DNA from: Anaerolineae bacterium
GTDB lineage: Bacteria; Chloroflexota; Anaerolineae; JAADDB01
Direction: 5' to 3'
Length of the DNA: 5,641 nt
Assembly: GCA_015486895.1 (NCBI GenBank)
Contig: WFQT01000468.1
Span: 1-5,641, forward strand
A program made the translations under genes and the position numbers. Below are positions 1 to 5,641 of this stretch, in pieces (positions within the stretch are counted from its first letter, which is position 1; each line of letters opens with the position of its first letter). The notes under the pieces were generated by a model. The model did no database searches. It was not told the DNA's origin and saw nothing but the letters and a program-made list of their open reading frames with translations.

Positions 1-1783
1 GCACCGAGACTTTGTAACGTTTATCCACTTTGCTTTTCGCCTGCCAGTTCAGGATAAGCTGAATCACGTCACCGGACGTCACTTTTGGCGTTACCAACGC
101 GTAGCTCGCCAAGCTAATTCTTGAACCGAAATGAGCGTCGACTTTCTGGACACGCTCATGGTCCACAAGCCACGGGGTAGCATAAACTACAAAACGCACA
201 TTGTGACGCCAGCGGTCGGTTGCCTTGTAGGCATGGCTGCTCAGCCAGCTTTCCACAATCCGCCGCGGGTCGCTTTCATCCATAGCCCAGTAAAGGACAA
301 AAATGTGACCATGCTTGGAGACAATCTCTTGCAAAGCCGTTTCGGTGGCAGCTCGATCCGGAGGGCGGTGCGCCGGCAAGAGATAGACCGGCAAATCGCC
401 CCGGTAATAGTAATTGAATACTTCGCTCTGTCCCGGCGCATCTAAGATAATGGCATCCCCCGGCTTACCAACCGAGTCGATAAACCGGGCAATGCCGCGA
501 TAGTCATCCCGGGTAACGGTCGGGTCTGTGTTGTACCGGTAAATAGTCATACCTGAGAAAACGGTCACGGCTAACAGCGCCGCGCCGGCCCAGAAAAAGG
601 TCACTGCCTGGAAGAATGGCCGTGGTTTAGCCGGAGAAGAAACTTGTTGCCAGGGAGCAATTATCCCCCGCGCAATGAGCACCAGATACGGCGGCACAAC
701 CGCTAATAGGAATTTCTGGTAAGAAGGGCGGAACAATCGCAGAATCACCATCACCAACAACGGCAATGCTACCCATAGCAATGGCAATCCCAAACTTAGC
801 CAGTGAGCCGGCCGCAGTGCACCCTGTTGCTCACCACCTCGCCGCCGCCAAGGCCAGAGCCCTAAGAAAAGCAGGACCGCCCAGAATAACAAACTCTTAG
901 CAACCAGCACCGGCGATGCTACCGGCCCCAAAGAAAGCAACGTCAATGTTTGGCGGAAAGCATCATTGAGGGAAACAGCTTGGGCGGGATTAGGCCAGAT
1001 GATCACCTGCCGCCAGGCAATGGGAAGCCACGGCAGGTAAAAGGCAAAGGCTAAAGCATGCCAGCCGACCCAACGTGCCAGCCGTTTGCTCACAGACAGA
1101 GTGTGTCGCGTTTCCCAAAGCCAGATAAAGTAGACCAGCGAGAAAATACCAATAATCAGAGGAAAAGTGTAGTGGGTGTAAAGACCAACGAGCAGCCAGA
1201 AAGCGTAGAGTAGACCAACCCTGGCCTCGGCGGTGCGCACGACCGAGCCCAACCACCACTTCACGCTACGACGTTGGTTCGGCGGTTGCAATTCCCCCCG
1301 GTTAAAGCGCCGATTGCTTTCCAAGAGGATGAGATGCAAAAGTGCCAATGCTGCCAGCACGGAGACCAATGCTAACAGCGTGTACATGCGCACTTCCTGG
1401 GCATAGTAAATGAGAAAAGGGTTGATAGCAGCTAAATAAGCAACCATAAGACCAGTTGTGCGTCCCCAAAGCCGTTTGCCGAGAAAATAGATAGCCCAGA
1501 CTAATAGAATACCTAAGACAACCGAAAAAGAGCGCAACGCGAACTCGCTGTCGCTAAATAGTTTTTGCCAGAAATGGAGAAGCCAGTAATAGAGCGGGGG
1601 ATGAATGTCGCGGGCGGCGTTCTGCCAAATGGCAACGACGCTCCGGTGGGCCATGACCAGGCTATTTCCTTCGTCCGCCCAGAAGCTCTGGGCCGAGAGG
1701 TGATAGAAGCGAAGCGCCACGCTCAAAAGCAGAATGAAAGAGAGCCAGCGCCGCGAGCCTTGCTTTTTAGCTGTCTCGTGCAT
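1..1783 (-). CDS. ArnT/PMT-like GT-C membrane glycosyltransferase, 3' end cut by the window edge
   Basis: An open frame runs from ATG at 1783 to the left edge, giving 594 codons with no stop, so the C-terminus is missing. The start is supported by GAGGAG at 1794-1789, five bases upstream. After the first membrane helix (about residues 13-29) comes WADEG with D37/E38, the acidic pair at the catalytic position in the first outer loop of the ArnT/PMT (GT39/GT83-like) fold. HPPLYYW (61-67), YYAQEVRMY (126-134), YTHYTFP (202-208) and the RPSYQKFLL region (352-360) are also typical of this family. About ten hydrophobic segments extend to roughly residue 411. A soluble outer part follows, with NYYYRGDLPVY at 457-467, and a further small domain starts near 552. 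Family knowledge suggests transfer of a sugar from a polyprenyl-phosphate donor on the outer face of the membrane. Donor and acceptor cannot be read from the sequence. A hydrophilic, Arg-rich loop at about 155-188 is the least conserved-looking part. The gene lies 150 bp downstream of the hydrolase gene. Confidence 0.9.
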   Translation of the reverse strand, partial: MHETAKKQGSRRWLSFILLLSVALRFYHLSAQSFWADEGNSLVMAHRSVVAIWQNAARDIHPPLYYWLLHFWQKLFSDSEFALRSFSVVLGILLVWAIYFLGKRLWGRTTGLMVAYLAAINPFLIYYAQEVRMYTLLALVSVLAALALLHLILLESNRRFNRGELQPPNQRRSVKWWLGSVVRTAEARVGLLYAFWLLVGLYTHYTFPLIIGIFSLVYFIWLWETRHTLSVSKRLARWVGWHALAFAFYLPWLPIAWRQVIIWPNPAQAVSLNDAFRQTLTLLSLGPVASPVLVAKSLLFWAVLLFLGLWPWRRRGGEQQGALRPAHWLSLGLPLLWVALPLLVMVILRLFRPSYQKFLLAVVPPYLVLIARGIIAPWQQVSSPAKPRPFFQAVTFFWAGAALLAVTVFSGMTIYRYNTDPTVTRDDYRGIARFIDSVGKPGDAIILDAPGQSEVFNYYYRGDLPVYLLPAHRPPDRAATETALQEIVSKHGHIFVLYWAMDESDPRRIVESWLSSHAYKATDRWRHNVRFVVYATPWLVDHERVQKVDAHFGSRISLASYALVTPKVTSGDVIQLILNWQAKSKVDKRYKVSV

Positions 1784-1839
1784 CAATTCTCCTCACGTCT
1801 CTTTGTTCGATAGCCGGGGTGACTTTTCGACACAAACAC

Positions 1840-1845
1840 ATTGTA
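1840..1845 (-). promoter_or_regulatory. Possible -10 element (TACAAT) upstream of the glycosyltransferase gene
   Basis: On the minus strand TACAAT matches the sigma-70 -10 consensus at five of six positions and lies about 55 bases before the glycosyltransferase ATG. No good -35 hexamer is found at 16-18 bases spacing. The gene may therefore be read mainly by read-through from the hydrolase, with this as a weak internal promoter. The call rests on one hexamer. Confidence 0.25.
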
Positions 1846-1852
1846 CAACACC

Positions 1853-1885
1853 TTGCGCCACAAAGGGAAAGCAGTCCCAGCGCAA
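1853..1885. repeat. Imperfect inverted repeat in the hydrolase-glycosyltransferase gap
   Basis: TTGCGC (1853-1858) is complementary to GCGCAA (1880-1885). Inside these arms, GGGA (1865-1868) pairs with TCCC (1875-1878) around a six-base loop, leaving an unequal internal bulge. It lies about 50 bases past the hydrolase stop. No T-tract follows on the minus strand, so it is not a convincing intrinsic terminator. It could be an RNA processing or stability element, or chance. Confidence 0.3.
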
Positions 1886-1933
1886 AGAACCTGGCATTGG
1901 GGTTAGTTAAGATCGGGGGCGGCTGACCACAAC

Positions 1934-3676
1934 CTATAGCTTTCTCCACCAGTGGCCAAAGCTGAAGATCAGGAGGAGGCCGGCTAAAAAGGCATAATCA
2001 TTGCCATCCAGGCCGCGCCAGGGACGACGGCTGTAAACCGTGACGCCATCGACGGCTACGCTGCCGGCAGAGGGCTGCTCGGGGATGGGCACCGTTAGGC
2101 GGAAATGGTGTGTTCCCTCCCGTAAGTTGCGGGCCACCGGCAAGCGCACATCGCACTGCTGCGTCTCTGCATGGAGTGAAATGGCGCGCTTAGCTTTACC
2201 ATCGATGCTAATAGCGACCCGCCCCATAGTTGGCCCTTGGCAAAGTACCAGGTCCATGCCGAAGCCCCAAAAGGCAAACGTGAGCGTGTCGCCGGGGGTA
2301 TCACTGACCCGGAAATGTCCCAAACTCGCCGTCGCCGACGTTTCCCGACGCCAGTTGCCGGAAAAGTTCAGCGCCCAGTGTGATTCATCATGGAAACCGC
2401 GGTAAACCCGCGTTGGCTGAAGGGTGTAAGTCCGTAAAGCCCGGTAAGCAGGCGTCTCGGCGAAGTCCGGCGTCAGCAACTGAAAATATGCTTCCGGCCG
2501 CCGCTCTCGGAGCCATTGGTCAGAGGGGCGACGCAGATACCAGACGGCAGCCATGCCCAACCAGGGCCATTCTCGCTGGATGCGGTCATAAGCCAACAGC
2601 AAATAGTAAGCCTGCTGCTCCGGCGTAGTCCGACCGTACACCGCCGGCACATCTGCCGGCGCCGTATTCCAGTTCATCTCGCTAATCCAGATCGGTTTCC
2701 CGGCGTCCCCATTGCGTACCATGATGTCCCGAATCAGCAAGGGACGGCTGAAATTGACCACGGTTGGGTTAAGGCGGCGGTCGGTGGGGCCGGACCAGAG
2801 GCCATATCCTTGCATAGCCATGATGTCAAAGTAGGGCGCAGCACCAGCATCGTACATCCTTTGCAAGAACACGGTGTCCGCCATGTTGCGGGGGCCCAGC
2901 TCGCTATTGGCAGCCAGCGCCCCGGCGACGATCACCACATTCGGGTCCACCGCTTTCGCCCGCAAGTAAGCTATGCGCAACAGCCGGACGTACGCCTCCG
3001 GGTCAACCGGCTGCTCTCCCCACTCCGGGTAAATGTTCGGTTCGTTCCATATCTGGTAATAGTGTACCCGCCCCTTGTAGCGCCGTACAACCGCGGCCAC
3101 GAAGTCGCCGAAGTCATCGAAGTTATCCGGCGGTGCATAGGAACCGATATCATTCTCCCGGGCCCGACTCCACGCTGGCGGGTTGCTCAGCCGCACGATC
3201 AGCTCCATATTGTACTTCTCGGCCAAAGCAACGATCTGATCGTACTTTTCCCAGGCAGAACGACAGGGGGGATTCCGGCAATCCAGGAAATCCCCTTTGC
3301 GGTTGATCTCAATGTCCTCCCAGGGAAACTCCTGGCGCAACCAGTGAAAGCCGGCTTCCTTGGCCAGGCGTACCGTCTGCTCCCGCTTAGCCGGCTCTAC
3401 TTCCTGCTCTAAGAAAACATTAACGCCGAATGGGTTCACATCTGCGTGGGGAATCGGCTTATCTTCGCCCAAGTGGAGCGGCGGTTGGAATTGATCTCCT
3501 AACAGATCAAAAAGCCCTTTGACTTGCGCAAAACGGTTCTCTTCGCCGGTTAAGCTAAAAGCGTAACGATCCAGTGCACCCCCAACGATAGCCGCGCTCA
3601 AGAAAAGAGCGATCACGATTGCCAGGAATATACTCCAGATCAAGAGCTGTTTCCGCCGGGACCAGTGTTCTTGCAC
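1934..3676 (-). CDS. Membrane-tethered glycoside hydrolase (GH39/GH5-like, clan GH-A) with C-terminal beta-sandwich-like domain
   Basis: This is a 580-residue protein starting at GTG. An N-terminal membrane segment (about 11-34) follows basic residues RRK, predicting a cytoplasmic N-terminus and an outward-facing body. The catalytic barrel spans about 80-420. QIWNEPN at 208-214 gives the acid/base E212 after the conserved Asn, and PIWISEMNW at 328-336 gives the probable nucleophile E333. The two lie at the ends of strands 4 and 7 in clan GH-A retaining enzymes. The pattern resembles GH39, including PslG-like enzymes that cut biofilm exopolysaccharide, but GH5 or another GH-A family is possible. 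Residues about 430-547 look like a beta-sandwich accessory domain (VDLVL-type strand as MDLVLCQGP, then VAISIDG), perhaps carbohydrate-binding. A second hydrophobic segment (561-576) precedes the basic end WWRKL. C133/C138 and C479/C508 could form disulfides outside the cell. Substrate is unknown. Neighbouring envelope genes suggest a surface polysaccharide. Confidence 0.88.
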   Translation of the reverse strand: MQEHWSRRKQLLIWSIFLAIVIALFLSAAIVGGALDRYAFSLTGEENRFAQVKGLFDLLGDQFQPPLHLGEDKPIPHADVNPFGVNVFLEQEVEPAKREQTVRLAKEAGFHWLRQEFPWEDIEINRKGDFLDCRNPPCRSAWEKYDQIVALAEKYNMELIVRLSNPPAWSRARENDIGSYAPPDNFDDFGDFVAAVVRRYKGRVHYYQIWNEPNIYPEWGEQPVDPEAYVRLLRIAYLRAKAVDPNVVIVAGALAANSELGPRNMADTVFLQRMYDAGAAPYFDIMAMQGYGLWSGPTDRRLNPTVVNFSRPLLIRDIMVRNGDAGKPIWISEMNWNTAPADVPAVYGRTTPEQQAYYLLLAYDRIQREWPWLGMAAVWYLRRPSDQWLRERRPEAYFQLLTPDFAETPAYRALRTYTLQPTRVYRGFHDESHWALNFSGNWRRETSATASLGHFRVSDTPGDTLTFAFWGFGMDLVLCQGPTMGRVAISIDGKAKRAISLHAETQQCDVRLPVARNLREGTHHFRLTVPIPEQPSAGSVAVDGVTVYSRRPWRGLDGNDYAFLAGLLLIFSFGHWWRKL

Positions 3677-3687
3677 CGCTTTCCCTC
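3674..3687 (-). promoter_or_regulatory. Ribosome binding site fixing the GTG start of the hydrolase
   Basis: On the minus strand GAGGG (3687-3683) sits six bases before GTG (3676-3674). An in-frame TAG lies only five codons upstream of this GTG, so no longer product is possible. The encoded basic stretch and membrane helix directly follow. The non-ATG start is therefore well supported. Confidence 0.75.
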
Positions 3688-3706
3688 TCTACGATCTCCA
3701 TAACAG

Positions 3707-3741
3707 ACAACACGCCCCCCTCTACGGGAAGGGCGTGTTGT
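3707..3741 (-). terminator. Strong hairpin between the lipoprotein and hydrolase genes, possible partial terminator or processing site
   Basis: ACAACACGCCC (3707-3717) and GGGCGTGTTGT (3731-3741) are perfect complements, giving an 11-bp GC-rich stem. The 13-base loop can close further through CCC/GGG (3718-3720 with 3726-3728). It lies 33 bases past the lipoprotein stop and about 30 bases before the hydrolase GTG. On the minus strand it is followed by CTGTTATGG, which lacks a proper U-run, so efficient intrinsic termination is doubtful. It may lower read-through, protect the upstream mRNA's 3' end, or act as a leader structure for the hydrolase. The structure is certain; its function is inferred. 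Confidence 0.5.
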
Positions 3742-3773
3742 GCTATCTTAATCATGTTACCGAGATGGCAACC

Positions 3774-4688
3774 TCAGTTTTCCTGGAAGTCAATGAACCA
3801 CCAGCCCGCGTTGCAAATATTGTCAAAATGGAAAGGCCCGGCCACCGGCGAAAGCGGTTTCTGGTCTTGTGGCGAACGTACTACCACGGCGTAATAATCG
3901 CCCGGCTCGTTCTTGGTGGAAAGGAACACCGTGTAATTCCACTTTTGCATATCGTTGGGAGCGGTGGGATCGTTGTTAAAGTGATCAAAAGTCCCTCCGG
4001 CTTCCTTAACGAAAACGGTATAACCCCATTGGTTATACAACTTGACCTGCAAGCCACCTTTCGCATTGCCGTTACGGTCCATGACACGCCCCCGAATCAA
4101 AGCAGTAGCGCAGTTGCCCACAGAAGTCGGTTGCCGAACGATGCGGAAAGGTAAAGCCGGTTTAGGAGTAGGTGTTGGTGGTGCCGGGGTAGGCGTCGGC
4201 GGCAGCGCAGGAATATTCTCGGCAATGGCAACGTTCCCGCTGGGACCTTCTACGTGCACCAGCTTGCCGTACACCCAACCGAAAGTTCCCGCCTCATACT
4301 TAATCTGCCACCAGGCATTGTCAGGGCTTTTGCCAACGATCTCGAAGCGTTGCCCCTCCGTCACTTTGCCTAAAGTATGGTAGAGAGTATTGGGACCTTC
4401 ACGTACATTGAGTTTCCCCACATCCACAACAGCATAAGGCTTCGGCGCTTCAGTAGGCGTCGGCGTAGCTGTAGGTGTGGCCGGCGTCGGTGTAGCTGTG
4501 GGCGCTTGTGTTGCCCCCACCGGGACAGTGTTGCCAGGCTGCGGGGCATTTTTCGGTGTCGGTGTAAACGTGGGACGCGGCGTGCGCGTCGGTGTTGGTA
4601 TCGGCGTCTTCCTCGCCGCTGTGCACCCCGCGGCCAATACGCCGATCAGCAACACTAGGACAATGACCAAATAATGGCGTTGATGCAT
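3774..4688 (-). CDS. Secreted lipoprotein with Thr/Pro linkers, SH3b domain and C-terminal beta-rich domain
   Basis: This is a 304-residue protein starting at ATG, with AGGTGA (4700-4695) six bases upstream. A type II signal peptide is clear: a hydrophobic stretch (7-20) ends in the lipobox LAAGC with lipidated C22. A Thr/Pro-rich linker (about 28-82) should hold the folded part away from the membrane. Residues about 86-147 form a bacterial SH3 (SH3b) domain, seen in LNVREGP (93-99), the WWQIKY strand (126-131) and GWVYGKLV (137-144). Such domains usually bind peptidoglycan or other wall components. A second Pro/Thr linker (162-178) leads to a C-terminal domain (about 181-304). This opens with a carboxypeptidase-regulatory-like pattern (IRGRVMDRNGNAKGGLQVKLYN) and has C193 and C292 placed to join its two ends. 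I do not recognise a catalytic site. The likely role is a cell-surface binding or scaffold protein. The hydrolase gene follows 97 bp downstream on the same strand. Confidence 0.88.
   Translation of the reverse strand: MHQRHYLVIVLVLLIGVLAAGCTAARKTPIPTPTRTPRPTFTPTPKNAPQPGNTVPVGATQAPTATPTPATPTATPTPTEAPKPYAVVDVGKLNVREGPNTLYHTLGKVTEGQRFEIVGKSPDNAWWQIKYEAGTFGWVYGKLVHVEGPSGNVAIAENIPALPPTPTPAPPTPTPKPALPFRIVRQPTSVGNCATALIRGRVMDRNGNAKGGLQVKLYNQWGYTVFVKEAGGTFDHFNNDPTAPNDMQKWNYTVFLSTKNEPGDYYAVVVRSPQDQKPLSPVAGPFHFDNICNAGWWFIDFQEN
4446..4499 (-). repeat. Two 27-bp imperfect tandem repeats coding the Thr/Pro linker
   Basis: Units 4446-4472 and 4473-4499 share the plus-strand core GGCGTCGGYGTAGCTGT. They encode two copies of a nine-residue TATPTPxxx unit (residues 64-81 of the lipoprotein). 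Similar but shorter Thr/Pro coding repeats flank them and recur at about 4158-4205. Such tracts expand and contract easily, so linker length may vary between strains. Confidence 0.7.
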
Positions 4689-4736
4689 TTTCTGTCACCT
4701 CATGCTCATGATAGTTTCGGTAGCAAACCAGGTATA

Positions 4737-4745
4737 ATTATAGCA
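4737..4745 (-). promoter_or_regulatory. Extended -10 promoter for the lipoprotein gene
   Basis: On the minus strand TGCTATAAT gives a perfect -10 hexamer (4742-4737) with the extended TG motif one base upstream. No good -35 hexamer stands 16-18 bases further up, which is tolerated in extended -10 promoters. Transcription would start near 4730 and leave a leader of about 40 bases before the ATG at 4688. Because TATAATTATA is palindromic, a plus-strand -10 also exists, but no gene lies in that direction. Confidence 0.55.
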
Positions 4746-4882
4746 CAGACAAACAATAGCGCCTATTCTATCCTTGCACGGCCAATAATTCTGAATGTGA
4801 GAATTCCGTATCTTCCCAATAAGCCCGGGGTAATGCCGCTTTTACCTGCCAATATCCCCTGAGGGGTTGCTTCGCAAAATTT

Positions 4883-4910
4883 GGGGCTCTATGGCCTTAT
4901 AGTTAGCCCC
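4883..4910 (-). terminator. Candidate intrinsic terminator after the ATPase-like gene
   Basis: GGGGCT (4883-4888) pairs with AGCCCC (4905-4910), and CTAT (4889-4892) pairs with ATAG (4899-4902). The loop has six bases and there is a two-base bulge at 4903-4904. On the minus strand the hairpin is followed by AAATTTT, a short T-run slightly displaced from the stem. It begins about 48 bases after the stop of the coiled-coil gene and lies upstream of the lipoprotein promoter, which fits a transcription unit boundary. The weak T-run limits confidence. Confidence 0.5.
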
Positions 4911-4957
4911 TACCCGGCCTCCCCCAACTTGCAAATCTCCGAGGGTCGATCATTCCG

Positions 4958-5641
4958 TCAGGCGGAAAAAGCTGGTAGTAATTCTGTCTTCTCTTCGCTG
5001 CCATGGCCCTCGTAGGTTACTTCCCAGAAAGGGCACCACGCCAATGCTACTTCTTGCACGACTACATCCCGACGCCGGGGCGCGATCTCAAAAGGCTCAA
5101 TCTGATCGACAATAGACGCCCAGCGGTTAGTAATAGCCTGAGCTTTTCCTTTTAGTTCTTCTTGTAGCGCTTTCAAATCTTCTCGTAAGCCGGCCAGTTC
5201 CGCTTTAGACTCCTCCGCGGCAGCTTTTGCCGTCGACGCCATGCGTCGCTTGCGCAGCGTGCTGGTGGCCACCCGGGTGGATCGTCGGCCTAAGAGGAAG
5301 CCCAGTGCCGTCTCGCCAGCGGAAGCCCACTGCTCGGCTGTCAAGGACTTGGCTTTAGCCTGGTATTCCGCCACATCCCGCTGCTCCTTCGCAATGCGGT
5401 CCTGCATGCGGTCCATCTTTCGCTGGTATTGTTCCGCCAATTTGTCCACGGCTTCATCTCGCTCTTCCCGGGCGATTTGCTGTACCCGTACCCGGAAATC
5501 GCGTTTGCTTTCTCCAGGCCCGCTGAATATCTTGAGCGTAGGATTATGCCAGATTTGATAGCGCTTGTGGCGATAGAGATATTCAGCGAAAGACTTTTTC
5601 AGGTCAGTGAATTCTTTAGTCTCGTTGATATTTCCCGGCAA
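4958..5641 (-). CDS. C-terminal part of a coiled-coil protein, probably a HerA/DUF87-type ATP-binding protein; 5' end outside the window
   Basis: About 227 residues are visible, ending in TGA at 4960-4958. The first codon is TTG exactly at the edge and is most likely an internal leucine, so the true start lies beyond the window. Residues about 53-100 and 138-170 are charged, Glu/Lys/Arg-rich heptad-like stretches consistent with two coiled-coil helices. Between them is a Gly/Ala-rich hydrophobic segment (SAGETALGFLLGRRS, 107-121), followed by a basic patch (RKRR, 130-133). A short beta-like end piece, RRRDVVVQEVALAWCPFWEVTY (189-210), closes the protein. From memory, this order (coiled coil, GxxxLGxLLGR segment, coiled coil, then a V-x-LAW-x-P ending) is typical of the tail of bacterial HerA-like/DUF87 ATPases of unsettled function. 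The ATPase domain is not in view, so the family call is an inference. A generic coiled-coil protein is the alternative. Confidence 0.7.
   Translation of the reverse strand: MPGNINETKEFTDLKKSFAEYLYRHKRYQIWHNPTLKIFSGPGESKRDFRVRVQQIAREERDEAVDKLAEQYQRKMDRMQDRIAKEQRDVAEYQAKAKSLTAEQWASAGETALGFLLGRRSTRVATSTLRKRRMASTAKAAAEESKAELAGLREDLKALQEELKGKAQAITNRWASIVDQIEPFEIAPRRRDVVVQEVALAWCPFWEVTYEGHGSEEKTELLPAFSA

Noticed and set aside
131..445. Plus-strand 104-codon open frame.
   Set aside because: It is antisense to the continuous glycosyltransferase frame, which carries family motifs along its length.
1767..1949. Minus-strand 60-codon open frame bridging the hydrolase-glycosyltransferase gap.
   Set aside because: It overlaps both flanking genes in another frame, and its Cys-rich translation has no family signature.
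2516..3412. Long plus-strand open frame of 298 codons.
   Set aside because: It lies wholly antisense to the hydrolase, whose catalytic motifs are clear. Its translation has no recognisable domain, so it is a shadow of the coding strand.
3745..3771. Possible promoter for the hydrolase: TTGCCA (3771-3766) and TAAGAT (3750-3745) on the minus strand.
   Set aside because: The spacer is only 15 bases and the -10 matches at four of six positions. Too weak to annotate.
4446..4610. Direct repeats that might suggest a CRISPR or dispersed repeat array.
   Set aside because: They are in frame, encode Thr/Pro units, and have no unique spacers.
4377..4698. Several overlapping open frames on both strands over the Thr/Pro linker region.
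   Set aside because: The repetitive GC-rich linker DNA keeps other frames open. The Arg/Cys- or Gly/Val-rich translations are typical artefacts.

Overview
The window carries four protein genes, all on the minus strand, so it reads right to left. The layout is compact, GC content is moderate, and all visible starts have good Shine-Dalgarno sequences. Three features together suggest a member of the Chloroflexota (Anaerolineae-like): a lipoprotein with long Thr/Pro linkers and an SH3b domain, a membrane-anchored family-39/5-like glycoside hydrolase, and an ArnT/PMT-type GT-C glycosyltransferase with a C-terminal soluble extension. This is an inference from protein style. No rRNA or other phylogenetic marker is present.

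Reading in the direction of transcription: (1) 5641-4958 is the C-terminal part of a coiled-coil protein that enters from the right edge. It resembles the tail of bacterial HerA/DUF87-type ATP-binding proteins. It is followed by a cluster of small hairpins at 4856-4910, one of which may be an intrinsic terminator. (2) An extended -10 promoter near 4740 probably starts a new transcript. (3) 4688-3774 is a secreted lipoprotein with an SH3b domain and a C-terminal beta-rich domain. (4) A strong hairpin lies at 3707-3741. (5) 3676-1934 is a glycoside hydrolase with both catalytic glutamates visible, a C-terminal beta-sandwich-like domain, and a membrane segment at each end. (6) A 150-bp gap follows, with a possible weak promoter. 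(7) 1783-1 is a polytopic glycosyltransferase that leaves the window at the left edge before its stop codon.

Genes 2 to 4 all encode envelope proteins: a surface lipoprotein, an outward-facing tethered glycosidase, and an integral-membrane glycosyltransferase that would use a lipid-linked sugar. A plausible but unproven reading is a small envelope or exopolysaccharide module in which one protein adds sugars and another trims the polymer. The ATPase-like fragment is probably a separate transcription unit. I see no tRNA, rRNA, CRISPR array, insertion sequence or phage signature, and no clear evidence of a wholly new system. The most unusual items are the doubly membrane-tethered hydrolase and the hairpin just upstream of its GTG start.
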